Shown here: positions 41,547 through 50,389 of the stretch, piece by piece | How the letters are laid out: the number at the start of each line of letters is the position of its first letter | How positions within the stretch are numbered: the stretch's first letter is position 1 | Source: Caulobacter vibrioides OR37 | GTDB taxonomy: Bacteria; Pseudomonadota; Alphaproteobacteria; Caulobacterales; Caulobacteraceae | Assembly (NCBI RefSeq): GCF_000372645.1 | Contig: NZ_APMP01000001.1 | Coordinates: forward strand, 540,996 to 604,995 | DNA: 64,000 nucleotides | Reading direction: 5' to 3' | Made by a program: the position numbers and the translations under genes | Notes under the pieces: generated by a model | What the model was told of the DNA's origin: nothing | What the model saw: only the letters and a program-made list of their open reading frames with translations | Databases searched by the model: none

Positions 41547-42379
41547 AGCGCCAGGGCGGCGGCGTGAACCAGCTGGGCCAGCTTGTCGATGGCCGAATGG
41601 GGCGAGGCGTTGACCCGCTGGACGTAGGCGACATCGGGCAGCGGCGGCAGGCGATTGCCGGCCAGTGGCGTTCGCTCGGGCAAGAACAGCGCGGTGCGGC
41701 AGGTCACGGCCAGACCCGCCTGCACCGCCGCCCGGAGGGCCGACAGGCTGGGCGTCTCCATCGCCACGCGATAGGGCCGGCCATCCCGCTCGAGCGCGGC
41801 CAAGGCCGCGTCGCGGAACCGGCAGGGCGTCTCCAGAATGGCGATCGGCAGCACGGCGCTTTCGGCCAGCGCGGCCTCGCCATGCCAGACCATCGGCGTC
41901 ACCTGGACCGCGCGGGGGTCATCGGCCGCCCCCATGCAGAGCACGACGTCGAGACGATCGGCCTCGAGCAGCCCGAGCAGCTCGGGCGAGCCGGCCACGC
42001 GGACATGCAGTTGCGTATCGGGATTGAGGCTGGCGAACCTGGCCAGCACGCCCGACAGCAGGGTTTCGGCGAAGTCCTGCACCAGGCCCACGCGCGCCGG
42101 GCCCGCCAAAGCGTCGCCGGTCAGCGCCACGACGGCCTTATCGTTCAGAGCCAGGATTTCACGGGCACGGGGCAATAGCGCCTGACCGGCCGGCGTCAGG
42201 ATCAGCCGCCGCCCTTCTCGGTGGAAGAGCGGCGTCAGCACCGTCTCCTCAAGCCGTTTCATCTGCAGGCTGAGCGCCGACTGGGTGACGAACACCTTTT
42301 CGGTCGCGCGCAGCATCGAGCCGGAGTCGACGATCGCGACGAAGCTTCGCAGCAATTCGGTCGGCAGGTTGGTGACCAT
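41543..42379 (-). CDS. LysR-family transcription regulator of the sulfur locus
   Basis: A 278-residue LysR regulator from the ATG at 42379. N-terminal DNA-binding domain ELLRSFVAIVDSGSMLRATE with TQSALSLQMKRLE and FHREGRRLILTPAG; a shorter-than-usual effector domain follows. It is divergent from the ABC transporter operon, the classical arrangement for control of sulfonate utilisation (as with Cbl or SsuR). The shared ATAAGAC motif in its own promoter region is a candidate binding site. Confidence 0.9.
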   Translation of the reverse strand: MVTNLPTELLRSFVAIVDSGSMLRATEKVFVTQSALSLQMKRLEETVLTPLFHREGRRLILTPAGQALLPRAREILALNDKAVVALTGDALAGPARVGLVQDFAETLLSGVLARFASLNPDTQLHVRVAGSPELLGLLEADRLDVVLCMGAADDPRAVQVTPMVWHGEAALAESAVLPIAILETPCRFRDAALAALERDGRPYRVAMETPSLSALRAAVQAGLAVTCRTALFLPERTPLAGNRLPPLPDVAYVQRVNASPHSAIDKLAQLVHAAALAL

Positions 42380-42402
42380 CCGCGCCCTCTTGAGATTTGC
42401 TA

Positions 42403-42417
42403 ATAAGACCCGTGAGG
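42403..42417. promoter_or_regulatory. Shared ATAAGAC-motif, copy 2
   Basis: ATAAGACCCGTGAGG between the LysR gene and the ABC operon. It is followed by ATAAGTCTATT, giving an imperfect inverted repeat with AATAAGAC. Confidence 0.4.
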
Positions 42418-42506
42418 ATAAGTCTATTGATCGAGTAGGAATTAGGCGTCCTTCTTTGGACCCGCGACGAACACGTCGCAACGGTTTCCAGCGAAGGACA
42501 GACCCA

Positions 42507-43316
42507 GTGTCTCTGGCGACGACCTACAGAATTTCTGAAGCCAGGCCATGGCGGTGGCCAAGCCTGTCGCGCGCCCGCTGGCTTTCGCCCGTGGCCCTTT
42601 TGCTCTTGTGGGAGCTCGGAGCGCGGATCGGCGTGATCCCGCCGCGCATCCTCGCCGCGCCCTCCACTGTCCTGGAGACTTTCTGGAGCCTGACCGCGTC
42701 CGGCGAGCTCCCCAGGAACCTCGCCGTCTCTCTGGCGCGGGCGGGCGCGGGTCTGTCGATCGCGCTCGTCGTCGCCGTGACGCTGGGCCTGGTCTCGGGC
42801 CTTTCCCGCTGGGGCGAGACGCTGGTCGACCCGGTGATGCAGATCAACCGGACCATTCCGGTCCTGGCTCTGACGCCGCTGTTCATCGTCTGGTTCGGCA
42901 TCGGCGAGACGCCCAAGATCGCTCTGATCGCGGTCTCCGCCACCTTCCCTCTGTACCTCAACCTCTTTTCCGGCATCCGCGGGGTCGACGTGCGGTTGGT
43001 GGAGGCGGCGCGCAGCTTTGGCCTTCGGGGCTGGAGCCTGGTGCGGGAAGTGATCCTGCCCGGCGCCCTGCCCTCGTTCTTCGTCGGCCTGCGCTACGCC
43101 CTGGGCGTCTCGGTGCTGGTGCTGGTGATCTCCGAGCAGATCAACGCTCAAGCGGGCCTTGGCTACCTCGTCAACAACGCCCGCGACTTCATGCGCACCG
43201 ACATCATCGTCGTGTGCCTCGTCGTCTACGCCCTGCTCGGCCTCGGCGCCGACACCCTCGTTCGCACGCTGGAGCGCAAGGCGCTGGCGTGGCGTCCTAG
43301 CCTCGTGGAGCAATGA
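42507..43316 (+). CDS. ssuC: ABC transporter permease, SsuC/TauC type
   Basis: Inner-membrane permease, 269 aa. Start is the GTG at 42507 with GAAGGAC upstream; no ATG fits before the first helix. Six hydrophobic segments and the coupling-helix motif EAARSFGLRGWSLVREVILPGALP are visible. Closest in style to aliphatic sulfonate permeases, with NRTIPVLALTPLFIVWFGIGE. First gene of an operon in which each gene overlaps or nearly touches the next. The symbol is by similarity of family; the substrate may differ from alkanesulfonates. Confidence 0.88.
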   Translation: MSLATTYRISEARPWRWPSLSRARWLSPVALLLLWELGARIGVIPPRILAAPSTVLETFWSLTASGELPRNLAVSLARAGAGLSIALVVAVTLGLVSGLSRWGETLVDPVMQINRTIPVLALTPLFIVWFGIGETPKIALIAVSATFPLYLNLFSGIRGVDVRLVEAARSFGLRGWSLVREVILPGALPSFFVGLRYALGVSVLVLVISEQINAQAGLGYLVNNARDFMRTDIIVVCLVVYALLGLGADTLVRTLERKALAWRPSLVEQ

Positions 43317-44116
43317 CCATGGCCGCCCTTCAGCCGCGCCTTCGCTCGACCGCCGCCGCGTCTGGCGTCGAGCCGGCGGTTCGCCTGCGCAACTTCATGC
43401 GCCGCTTCGGCGACAATACCGTCATCGATGGCCTGAACCTGTCGATCGCGCCCGGCGAGTTCGTCGCCCTGCTCGGCGCCAGCGGCTCGGGTAAGACCAC
43501 CTTGCTGCGCACGCTGGCGGGCCTGGACGCCGTCGGCGACCAGGACGTCCACACGCCGGATGCGCGCGCCGTGGTCTTCCAGGACGCGCGGCTGCTGCCG
43601 TGGAAGAAGGTCTGGCGTAACGTCGCGCTCGGCCTCTCGGGCGGGAATGTCCGGTCCCGGGCCGAGGCGGCCTTGAAGGAGGTGGGCCTCGGCCACCGCC
43701 TGGACGCTTGGCCCGCCACTCTGTCCGGCGGCGAGGCCCAGCGCACGGCCCTGGCGCGGGCCCTGGTCCGCGAACCCGGTCTCCTGCTGCTCGACGAGCC
43801 CTTCGCGGCACTCGACGCCCTGACCCGCCTGAAGATGCACGACCTCGTCCTGTCGCTCTGGCGCGAGCATAGCCCGGCCGTTCTGCTCGTCACCCATGAT
43901 GTGGACGAAGCCGTCGCCTTGGCCGACCGCGTTCTGGTGCTCGACAAGGGCCGGATCGCCGCCGAGGAGCAGATCACGCTGGAGCGTCCACGCGCGCCGG
44001 ACGCTCGCTTTCAGGCGATCCGACGGCGCCTGCTGGGGCATCTGGGCGTCGAGGCCGCGCCGACCCAGGGCGAGGGACATCTGGTCGCCTTCCCCACCGG
44101 CGAGGTGGTGCTGTGA
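43313..44116 (+). CDS. ssuB: ABC transporter ATPase, SsuB/TauB type
   Basis: ATP-binding subunit, 267 aa, overlapping the permease stop (ATGA). Walker A is GASGSGKTT, Q loop VVFQDARLLPW, signature TLSGGEAQRTALARAL, Walker B LLLLDEPFAALD and the switch His in LLVTHDVDEAV. The QDARLLPWKKVWRNV motif is typical of sulfonate, taurine and nitrate importers. The C-terminal extension of about 40 residues is not part of the core domain. Confidence 0.92.
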   Translation: MTMAALQPRLRSTAAASGVEPAVRLRNFMRRFGDNTVIDGLNLSIAPGEFVALLGASGSGKTTLLRTLAGLDAVGDQDVHTPDARAVVFQDARLLPWKKVWRNVALGLSGGNVRSRAEAALKEVGLGHRLDAWPATLSGGEAQRTALARALVREPGLLLLDEPFAALDALTRLKMHDLVLSLWREHSPAVLLVTHDVDEAVALADRVLVLDKGRIAAEEQITLERPRAPDARFQAIRRRLLGHLGVEAAPTQGEGHLVAFPTGEVVL

Positions 44117-45279
44117 ACGCGCCGGTCCGCCGCTTCGAACCGCAGGCCAGCCTGCCAGACCTCGACGCTATCCTGCCCGAGCTCACCCGAGCCTTCGCCG
44201 CCACGGCCGCCCTGCATGATCGCGAGGCCAGCTTTCCGGCCGAGAACTTCAGGCTGCTTCACGAGGCCGGCCTCCTGGCCCTGACGGCGCCAGCGCGGCT
44301 CGGCGGACTGGAAGCAGACCTGCCGACCGCCTTGAAGGTCGTCTCGGCGGTGGCGCGCGGCGAGCCGGCCACGGCGTTGGTCCTGGTCATGCAGTACCTG
44401 TTCCATGCCTCGGTCGAAGGCCGCTCGGGCTGGCCCGAGCACCTCAAGAAACGCGTGATCGACGAGGCCATCGAGCACGGCGCCCTGATCAACGCCCTGC
44501 GCGTCGAGCCCGACCTGGGCACGCCCGCCCGCGGCGGCTTGCCGGCGACGATCGCCCGCCGCACGCCAGAGGGCTGGCGGATCAGCGGACGCAAGATCTA
44601 CTCGACCGGTTCGACCAACCTGACCTGGTTCGTGGTCTGGGCGCGCAGCGACGACGCCGAGCCGCTGGTCGGCGGCTGGCTGGTCCGCGCCGATACGCCG
44701 GGGGTGGTGATCGAGGAGACCTGGGACCACCTGGGTCTTCGCGCCAGCGCCAGCCATGACGTGGTGTTCGAGGACGTCCTGGTCCCGCTGGACCACGCTC
44801 TGGACCCGCAACCGCTGGGCGCGCCGCCGCCCTACCCGGCCAGCTTCGCGGCGTGGTCGTCCGTGCTGACCTCGGCCATATACGACGCGGTGGCGCGCGC
44901 GGCGCGCGACTGGCTGGTCGCCTTCCTGATCGAGCGCAAGCCGGCCAACCTCGGCGCTTCGCTCTCGACCCTGCCGCGCTTCCAGGAAGCCGTCGGCGAG
45001 ATCGACGGCCTGCTGCTGTCCAACCGCGTCCTGCTCGACACCGCCGCGCGCGGCGAGGTCGGCGGCGTGGAGGCCAGCCTGGTCAAGCACCTGGTCACCG
45101 AGAACGCGATCACGGTCGTCGAAAAAGCGCTGAAGCTGACCGGCAATCCGGGCCTGACCCGCGCCAACCCGCTGGAGCGGCACCATCGCGACGTGCTGTG
45201 CGGTCGGGTCCATACGCCCCAGGCCGACGTCGTCCTGACCAGCGCCGGTCGGGCCGCCTTCGCGAGCGTCGCGACATGA
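44113..45279 (+). CDS. Acyl-CoA dehydrogenase-fold flavin monooxygenase (SfnB/DszC-like)
   Basis: A 388-residue flavoprotein of the acyl-CoA dehydrogenase superfamily. GTG start overlapping the ATPase stop (GTGA). The N-terminal helical domain, SGRKIYSTGSTNLTWFVVWA beta region and GLRASASHDVVFEDVLVP are present, but the ARTKLV and catalytic Glu context of beta-oxidation enzymes is not. In sulfur loci such proteins (SfnB, DszC) oxygenate dimethyl sulfone or thiophenes using reduced flavin. Its location behind the ABC transporter favours an organosulfur substrate. Confidence 0.85.
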   Translation: MNAPVRRFEPQASLPDLDAILPELTRAFAATAALHDREASFPAENFRLLHEAGLLALTAPARLGGLEADLPTALKVVSAVARGEPATALVLVMQYLFHASVEGRSGWPEHLKKRVIDEAIEHGALINALRVEPDLGTPARGGLPATIARRTPEGWRISGRKIYSTGSTNLTWFVVWARSDDAEPLVGGWLVRADTPGVVIEETWDHLGLRASASHDVVFEDVLVPLDHALDPQPLGAPPPYPASFAAWSSVLTSAIYDAVARAARDWLVAFLIERKPANLGASLSTLPRFQEAVGEIDGLLLSNRVLLDTAARGEVGGVEASLVKHLVTENAITVVEKALKLTGNPGLTRANPLERHHRDVLCGRVHTPQADVVLTSAGRAAFASVAT

Positions 45280-46226
45280 GCCGCATCGTCGTCGCCAGCC
45301 AGTTGCCGGAGGTGTTCAACAGCGTCTTCGCCCAGCACGTGGCGGACGCCGACATCGTGGCGGTGCCGCCTGGCCTGACCGCGCCCTTGCCGCCGAAGGC
45401 CAAGGTGCTGGTCGCCGCGCCGTTCCGAAAGGCGGGCGGGACCCTGCCCGACCAACCGCCGCCGGGCTGGCCGTTCGACGTGCGCTGGGTGCAACTGGTC
45501 TCGGTCGGCATAGACTTCTATCCGCCTTGGCTGTTCGAAGGGCCGGTGGTCACCTCGGCGCGCGGCTCGTCCGCAATCGCCCTGGCCGAGTTCGCCCTGG
45601 CCGCCATCCTGGCGGAGGCCAAGCGCCTGCCCGACATCTGGATCGACACCGCCGAGCGCTGGGCGCCGCAACAGCTGAAGCTGGTCTCGGGCTCGACCCT
45701 GGGTCTGGTCGGCTTCGGCGCGATTGGCGAGGCCCTGGCGCCGCGCGCCCAGGCGCTGGGGATCAAGGTGCTGGCGGTCCGCCGCTCCGACGCGGCGATC
45801 CCCGTCCCTGGCGTGGAGCGCGTCGCGGATCTCAAGACCCTGTTCGAGCGCAGCGATCACGTCGTGCTGGCCGCCCCCGCGACGCCGCAGACCGAGCGGA
45901 TCGTCAACCGCGACCTCCTGCTTCACGCCAAGCCCGGCCTGCATCTGATCAACATCGCCCGCGGCGCGCTGATCGATGACGAGGCCCTGCTGTCGGCGCT
46001 GAACGACGGTCGCGTCGCTCGCGCCAGCTTGGACGTGACCCATCCCGAGCCGCTGCCGGAAGGCCATCCCTTCTACGGCCATCCTCGAGTTCGGCTGTCG
46101 CCGCACACCTCGGTGCACACGCCCGACACCCGCATCAATCTGGCGACCCAGTTCGCCGAGAACCTGGCCCGCTTCCGGACCGGCAAGCCCCTGGCGGGCG
46201 TCGTCGACCTGTCGCGCGGCTATTGA
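45276..46226 (+). CDS. D-2-hydroxyacid dehydrogenase family protein
   Basis: NAD(P)-dependent oxidoreductase, 316 aa, interconverting a 2-hydroxy acid and a 2-keto acid. The start overlaps the previous stop (ATGA). The nucleotide-binding motif is GLVGFGAIGEALAPRAQALG; catalytic residues are Arg in NIARGALID, Glu in THPEPLPEGHP and His in LSPHTS. Unusual in a sulfonate transport operon, and directly followed by a class II aldolase, so the two may process the carbon part left after desulfurisation, for example a hydroxy-acid moiety. This is inference from gene order. Confidence 0.9.
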   Translation: MSRIVVASQLPEVFNSVFAQHVADADIVAVPPGLTAPLPPKAKVLVAAPFRKAGGTLPDQPPPGWPFDVRWVQLVSVGIDFYPPWLFEGPVVTSARGSSAIALAEFALAAILAEAKRLPDIWIDTAERWAPQQLKLVSGSTLGLVGFGAIGEALAPRAQALGIKVLAVRRSDAAIPVPGVERVADLKTLFERSDHVVLAAPATPQTERIVNRDLLLHAKPGLHLINIARGALIDDEALLSALNDGRVARASLDVTHPEPLPEGHPFYGHPRVRLSPHTSVHTPDTRINLATQFAENLARFRTGKPLAGVVDLSRGY

Positions 46227-46239
46227 AGGACATCGCGCC

Positions 46240-47082
46240 ATGACAGCCATCCCGTCGCCCAGGGCCTTCCAGCCCGGCGCGCCGCATCCCGCCAAGATCG
46301 AGACGGTGCTGCCCGAGTTCGGCTCGCGCGAGATCCCCCGCCAGCCGACGATCGAAGCAGAGAGGCTCTATCGCAAGCAGCGGCTGGCCGCCTCGTACCG
46401 CCTGTTCGGCCGCTACGGCTTCGACATGGGCGGCGCGGGCCACATCACCGCCCGCGATCCCGAGCTGACCGACCACTTCTGGGTCAATCCGTTCGGCGTG
46501 CACTTCTCGCGGATCAAGGTCTCGGACCTGATGCTGGTCAGCCATGCGGGCGAGATCGTCCAGCCGCCCGCCAAGGTCCCCGCCCGCCTGAACCGAGCGG
46601 CCTTCGCCATCCACTCCCAGCTGCACGAGGCGCGCCCGGACGTCATCGCCGCCGCTCACTCGCACTCGCTGTATGGCAAGGCCTGGTCGGCGCTGGGCCG
46701 TCTGCTGGATCCGTTGACCCAGGACTCGGCCGCCTTCTACGAGGACCACGCCCTGTTCGAGGCGTTCTCCGGCGTCGTGCTCGACACCAGCGAGGGCAAG
46801 AAGATCGCCCAGGCCCTGGGCCCGAAGAAAGCGGTGATCCTGCAGAACCACGGCATCCTGACCGTCGGCCAATCGGTCGAGGCCGCCGTGTGGCGCTATC
46901 TGGCGCTGGAGAACGCCTGCCAGGCCCAGTTGCTGGCCGAGGCGGCCGGTCCCACCAAGCCGATGCCGCCCGAGGTCGCCAAGCACACGGCCGGTCAGGT
47001 CGGTACGGAAGTCGGCGGCTTCTGGGCCTTCCAGCCGTACTGGGAGATCGTCGCCGAAGAAGAGCCGGATCTGTTCGACTGA
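46240..47082 (+). CDS. Class II aldolase/adducin family protein
   Basis: Zn-dependent aldolase-fold protein, 280 aa. Metal ligands are visible in AAAHSHSLYGKAW and in LQNHGILTVGQS; the conserved GHITARDPELTDHFWVNPFG and ISDLMLV-like KVSDLMLV motifs match the family. These enzymes cleave sugar phosphates or decarboxylate or epimerise related acids. In this operon it stands between a 2-hydroxyacid dehydrogenase and a binding protein. It may cleave or rearrange an imported organosulfur carbon skeleton; a direct parallel is not known to me. Confidence 0.88.
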   Translation: MTAIPSPRAFQPGAPHPAKIETVLPEFGSREIPRQPTIEAERLYRKQRLAASYRLFGRYGFDMGGAGHITARDPELTDHFWVNPFGVHFSRIKVSDLMLVSHAGEIVQPPAKVPARLNRAAFAIHSQLHEARPDVIAAAHSHSLYGKAWSALGRLLDPLTQDSAAFYEDHALFEAFSGVVLDTSEGKKIAQALGPKKAVILQNHGILTVGQSVEAAVWRYLALENACQAQLLAEAAGPTKPMPPEVAKHTAGQVGTEVGGFWAFQPYWEIVAEEEPDLFD

Positions 47083-48080
47083 TGGCCGGCTTTTCCCTTT
47101 CCCGCCGCGACCTGATGACCGGCGGCCTGTCGATCGCCGGCTTGTCGATCACCGGCCTAACCGCCTGCTCGCCCCGGAAGGACGCCAAGTCTGGCGACCT
47201 TTCGAACCTGACGCTGCGCGTGGCGACCTATCGCGGCAATCCCGAGAGCTTCTTCACCGAAGCCGGCGTCGCCGAGCCGCCCTACAAGTTGGCCCGCAGC
47301 CAGTTCGCGGGCGGCAACCTGATCGTCGAGGCGATCAATGCGCGGGCGCTCGATTTTGGCGGCATGAGCGAGATCCCACCGATCTTCGTGGCCGGTCATC
47401 CGGGCAATCAGGTGCGGATCGTCGGGGTGCTGCGCGGCGACGTGAACAACCAGGTCGTGCTGCTGCCCAAAGGCTCGCCGGTTAAGGACTTCAGCCAGCT
47501 CAAGGGCAAGCGCATCGGCTATGTGAAGGCCACGACCTCGCACTACATCCTGCTGCGCCTGCTGGAAAAGGCGGGCCTCGCCTGGAGCGACATCACGCCC
47601 GTGGCCCTGTCGCCGCAGGACGGCCTGGCGGCCTTCCAGAGCGGCGCGCTCGACGCCTGGGTCATCTATGGCGTGATCGTCTATCAAGCGCGGGAAGCCG
47701 GCGCCCGGGTCCTGACCACGGCCCAAGGAATCCTCTCCGGCAACTATCTGATCGCCGCATCCAAGGACGCGCTGGACGACCCCGCGCGACTGGCCGCGAT
47801 CGGCGACTATGTCCGCCGTTATCGCAAGGTGTTCGACTGGATCAACGCGGACGGCGTGCGCTGGGCGCGGGTTCGGGCCCAAGCCACGGGCATCAAGCAA
47901 GCGTACTACGAGCAGGAATTCCGCGAACGCAGCACCGCTTCGATCCTGGAGCCGATCAGCGACGCGGCGATCGCCTCCCAGCAGGCCGTGGCTGACACCT
48001 TCGCCGCCGCGAAGATCATTCCGGCGCGCGTCGAGGTCAAACCGCTATGGGACGACCGCCTCACGTCTTACCTGAAATAG
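47082..48080 (+). CDS. Second ABC substrate-binding lipoprotein, SsuA type
   Basis: Binding protein of 332 aa, starting on the aldolase stop (TGATG). The N terminus has a twin-arginine-like SRRDLMTGG and a lipobox LTAC at Cys29. Features GGNLIVEAINARALDFGGMSEIPP and GSPVKDFSQLKGKRIGYVKATTSHYILLRLLEKAGL match the sulfonate/nitrate binding family. Only one permease and ATPase pair is in the window, so two binding proteins probably feed the same transporter with different affinities or substrates. Confidence 0.9.
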   Translation: MAGFSLSRRDLMTGGLSIAGLSITGLTACSPRKDAKSGDLSNLTLRVATYRGNPESFFTEAGVAEPPYKLARSQFAGGNLIVEAINARALDFGGMSEIPPIFVAGHPGNQVRIVGVLRGDVNNQVVLLPKGSPVKDFSQLKGKRIGYVKATTSHYILLRLLEKAGLAWSDITPVALSPQDGLAAFQSGALDAWVIYGVIVYQAREAGARVLTTAQGILSGNYLIAASKDALDDPARLAAIGDYVRRYRKVFDWINADGVRWARVRAQATGIKQAYYEQEFRERSTASILEPISDAAIASQQAVADTFAAAKIIPARVEVKPLWDDRLTSYLK

Positions 48081-48208
48081 AATGAGAAACTTGAATATAG
48101 ATCATCAGCATTGACGATTTAAGCAAATCTGTCCGCTCGAGGATTTTATATTCATTGAGGAGCGATCAAGCAGATGCACAATCCCTATTAAATAAATCGG
48201 GGATAAAT

Positions 48209-50386
48209 ATGCACCATCGCCACCTGCGAAATCTGTTGCTTGTCACCTCCAGCCTGGCCGTGTTCGACGTGGCCGAAGCCGCGGAGCCCACGTCCGCCTT
48301 CGACGGCGCGGCGCCCGCCGTCGAGCAGGTGATCGTCACCGCCGAACGGCGCGCGACGGACCTGCAGAAGACCGCCATCGCCATCTCGGCCTTCGGCCAG
48401 CAGGTGTTGGCGGATCGCAAGATCGACAACATCCGCGACCTGTCGGGCCAGATCCCGAACCTGTCGATCAGCCGCGTCACGATCAGCCACACCACCCAGA
48501 CCTACGCCCTGCGCGGCGTCGGCGAGGCCGATCCGATCCAGGAGCCGGTGCTGGCCGTCTATGTCGACGACGTCTACATCCCGCGCCAGATCGGCTCGAT
48601 GGTCGAGTTCAACGACCTGGAGCGGATCGAGGTCCTGCGCGGCCCGCAAGGCACGCTCTATGGCCGCAACTCCAGCGCCGGCGCTCTTCGCGTCATCACC
48701 CGCGATCCGGGCCAGACCCCGCGCGCCAAGGCCGAGGTGGGCCTGGGCGACTACGGCGCGGTCGATGTCCGCGCGCTGATCGAGGGGCCGCTGGTCCAGG
48801 ACAAGCTCGCCGGCAGCTTCTCGTACATCCACCACAAGCGCGACGGCGTCACCTTCGACCCGACGCTGAACCACGACGTCAACCGCATCGATCTCGACGC
48901 CTTCCGGGCCAAGCTGCGCTGGACGCCGACTGACCGGCTGGACGCCCTGCTGACGGTGAACGCCCTGCGCGACCGCAGCGACACCCGCGCCTATATCCCC
49001 GTCAATCAGCCGGGCGGCGTCTTCCGCAAGGATCGTTCGTATTCCGAAGTCGAGCCCGTCCAGCATCTCGACCAGGCCAGCATCGCGCTGCGCGTGCAGT
49101 ATGAGCTGACCAACCAGCTGAAGCTCAAGTCGATCAGTTCCTACGGCGGCTTCAACCTCAATCCCGTCGCCTACGATAACGACGGCGAGGCGGCGCTGAT
49201 CCAGAAGAACCTGATCCACTACAACGACCAGTACGCCACCCAGGAACTGCAGCTGAACGGCGACTTCGGCGCGCTGACCTTCACGAGCGGCCTTTTCTAT
49301 CTGCACGAACGTTTCTTCGTGCAGCGTGACGGCTACAGCCGCCGCAACGCCCAGGCGACCGATCCGACGGTCACGCCCGGCAACTACAACTTCGCCCGGG
49401 CGCACAACATCACCAATACGGACGCCTACGCCGTGTTCGGCGAGGCGACCTGGAAGGCGACCGAACGGCTATCCCTGACCGGCGGCCTGCGCTGGACCAA
49501 CGAGGAGAAGGCATTCGTCTTCGACAACAAGGGGCTGAACCTGGCGGGCCAGGTCGTGTCGCAGTCGATCAAGGGCAAGGCCGACAAGATCTGGTCGGCG
49601 ATCACGCCCAAGGTCTCGGCGCAGTTCCAGTGGACGCCAGACATCCTGCAGTACGTCAGCTATTCGCAGGGCTTCAAGTCGGGCGGCTTCGACAATCGCG
49701 CCACGCGCCTCGACCTGGCCACCCTGCCCTTCTCGCCGGAGCACGTGACCACCTACGAGACGGGTCTGAAGAGCCAGCTCTTCGACCAGCGCCTGCGGGC
49801 GAACCTCGCGGCCTTCTACAACGACTATCAGGACCTGCAGGTCTCGTTCTACGACCCGGCCTATGTCGGCAGCCGCCGGGGCAACGCCGGCAAGGCCCAC
49901 ACCTATGGCGTCGAGCTCGAGACCGACGCGCGCCCGACCGAGCGCCTGGGCGCTCAGTTCAGCGTCGGATGGCTTTACGCGATCTATGACGACTACAAGG
50001 GCGCCGGCGGCGCGGGCGTCAACGCAGACGGCAATCGCCTTTTGAACTCGCCGCGCTGGAGCGTCTCGGGCGGCCTGACCTACGATCCGGCGCTCGACAT
50101 TCCGGGCTCACTGCGTCTTGGCCTCAACGCCCAATGGCAGAGCGGCATCGTCACCAGCGCCACGCCGGCCGCCGGCGGCCAGAACAACATACCCGCGCAA
50201 GGCTTCCTGAACGGCGTGGCGACCTGGACCACGCCCGACCCGCGCTGGGCCGTCAGTCTTTCGGTGCGGAACATCCTCAATTCCCAGAAGGCCGTGAGCT
50301 CCACCTACACGCCGTCCACCGGGATCTACTACCTCAACTTCCCGGATCCTCGGACCTACCTCGTCACCCTCAAATACGCGCTGTGA
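48209..50386 (+). CDS. TonB-dependent receptor, second of the sulfur locus
   Basis: A 725-residue receptor from ATG at 48209 (GGGGAT upstream). Signal peptide (NLLLVTSSLAVFDVAEAAE), plug beginning EQVIVTAERRATDLQKTAIA with IEVLRGPQGTLYGRNSSAGAL, and barrel ending YLVTLKYAL. The plug type differs from that of the receptor at 37309-39981, so the two were not made by local duplication. It is followed three bases later by the cupin dioxygenase gene and probably drives the operon that ends with the flavin reductase. Confidence 0.93.
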   Translation: MHHRHLRNLLLVTSSLAVFDVAEAAEPTSAFDGAAPAVEQVIVTAERRATDLQKTAIAISAFGQQVLADRKIDNIRDLSGQIPNLSISRVTISHTTQTYALRGVGEADPIQEPVLAVYVDDVYIPRQIGSMVEFNDLERIEVLRGPQGTLYGRNSSAGALRVITRDPGQTPRAKAEVGLGDYGAVDVRALIEGPLVQDKLAGSFSYIHHKRDGVTFDPTLNHDVNRIDLDAFRAKLRWTPTDRLDALLTVNALRDRSDTRAYIPVNQPGGVFRKDRSYSEVEPVQHLDQASIALRVQYELTNQLKLKSISSYGGFNLNPVAYDNDGEAALIQKNLIHYNDQYATQELQLNGDFGALTFTSGLFYLHERFFVQRDGYSRRNAQATDPTVTPGNYNFARAHNITNTDAYAVFGEATWKATERLSLTGGLRWTNEEKAFVFDNKGLNLAGQVVSQSIKGKADKIWSAITPKVSAQFQWTPDILQYVSYSQGFKSGGFDNRATRLDLATLPFSPEHVTTYETGLKSQLFDQRLRANLAAFYNDYQDLQVSFYDPAYVGSRRGNAGKAHTYGVELETDARPTERLGAQFSVGWLYAIYDDYKGAGGAGVNADGNRLLNSPRWSVSGGLTYDPALDIPGSLRLGLNAQWQSGIVTSATPAAGGQNNIPAQGFLNGVATWTTPDPRWAVSLSVRNILNSQKAVSSTYTPSTGIYYLNFPDPRTYLVTLKYAL

Positions 50387-50389
50387 TCC

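Noticed and set aside
48081..48208. Possible sulfur-responsive riboswitch before the second TonB receptor of the sulfur locus
   Set aside because: The leader is AT-rich and short; no conserved SAM or other riboswitch core could be recognised by eye.
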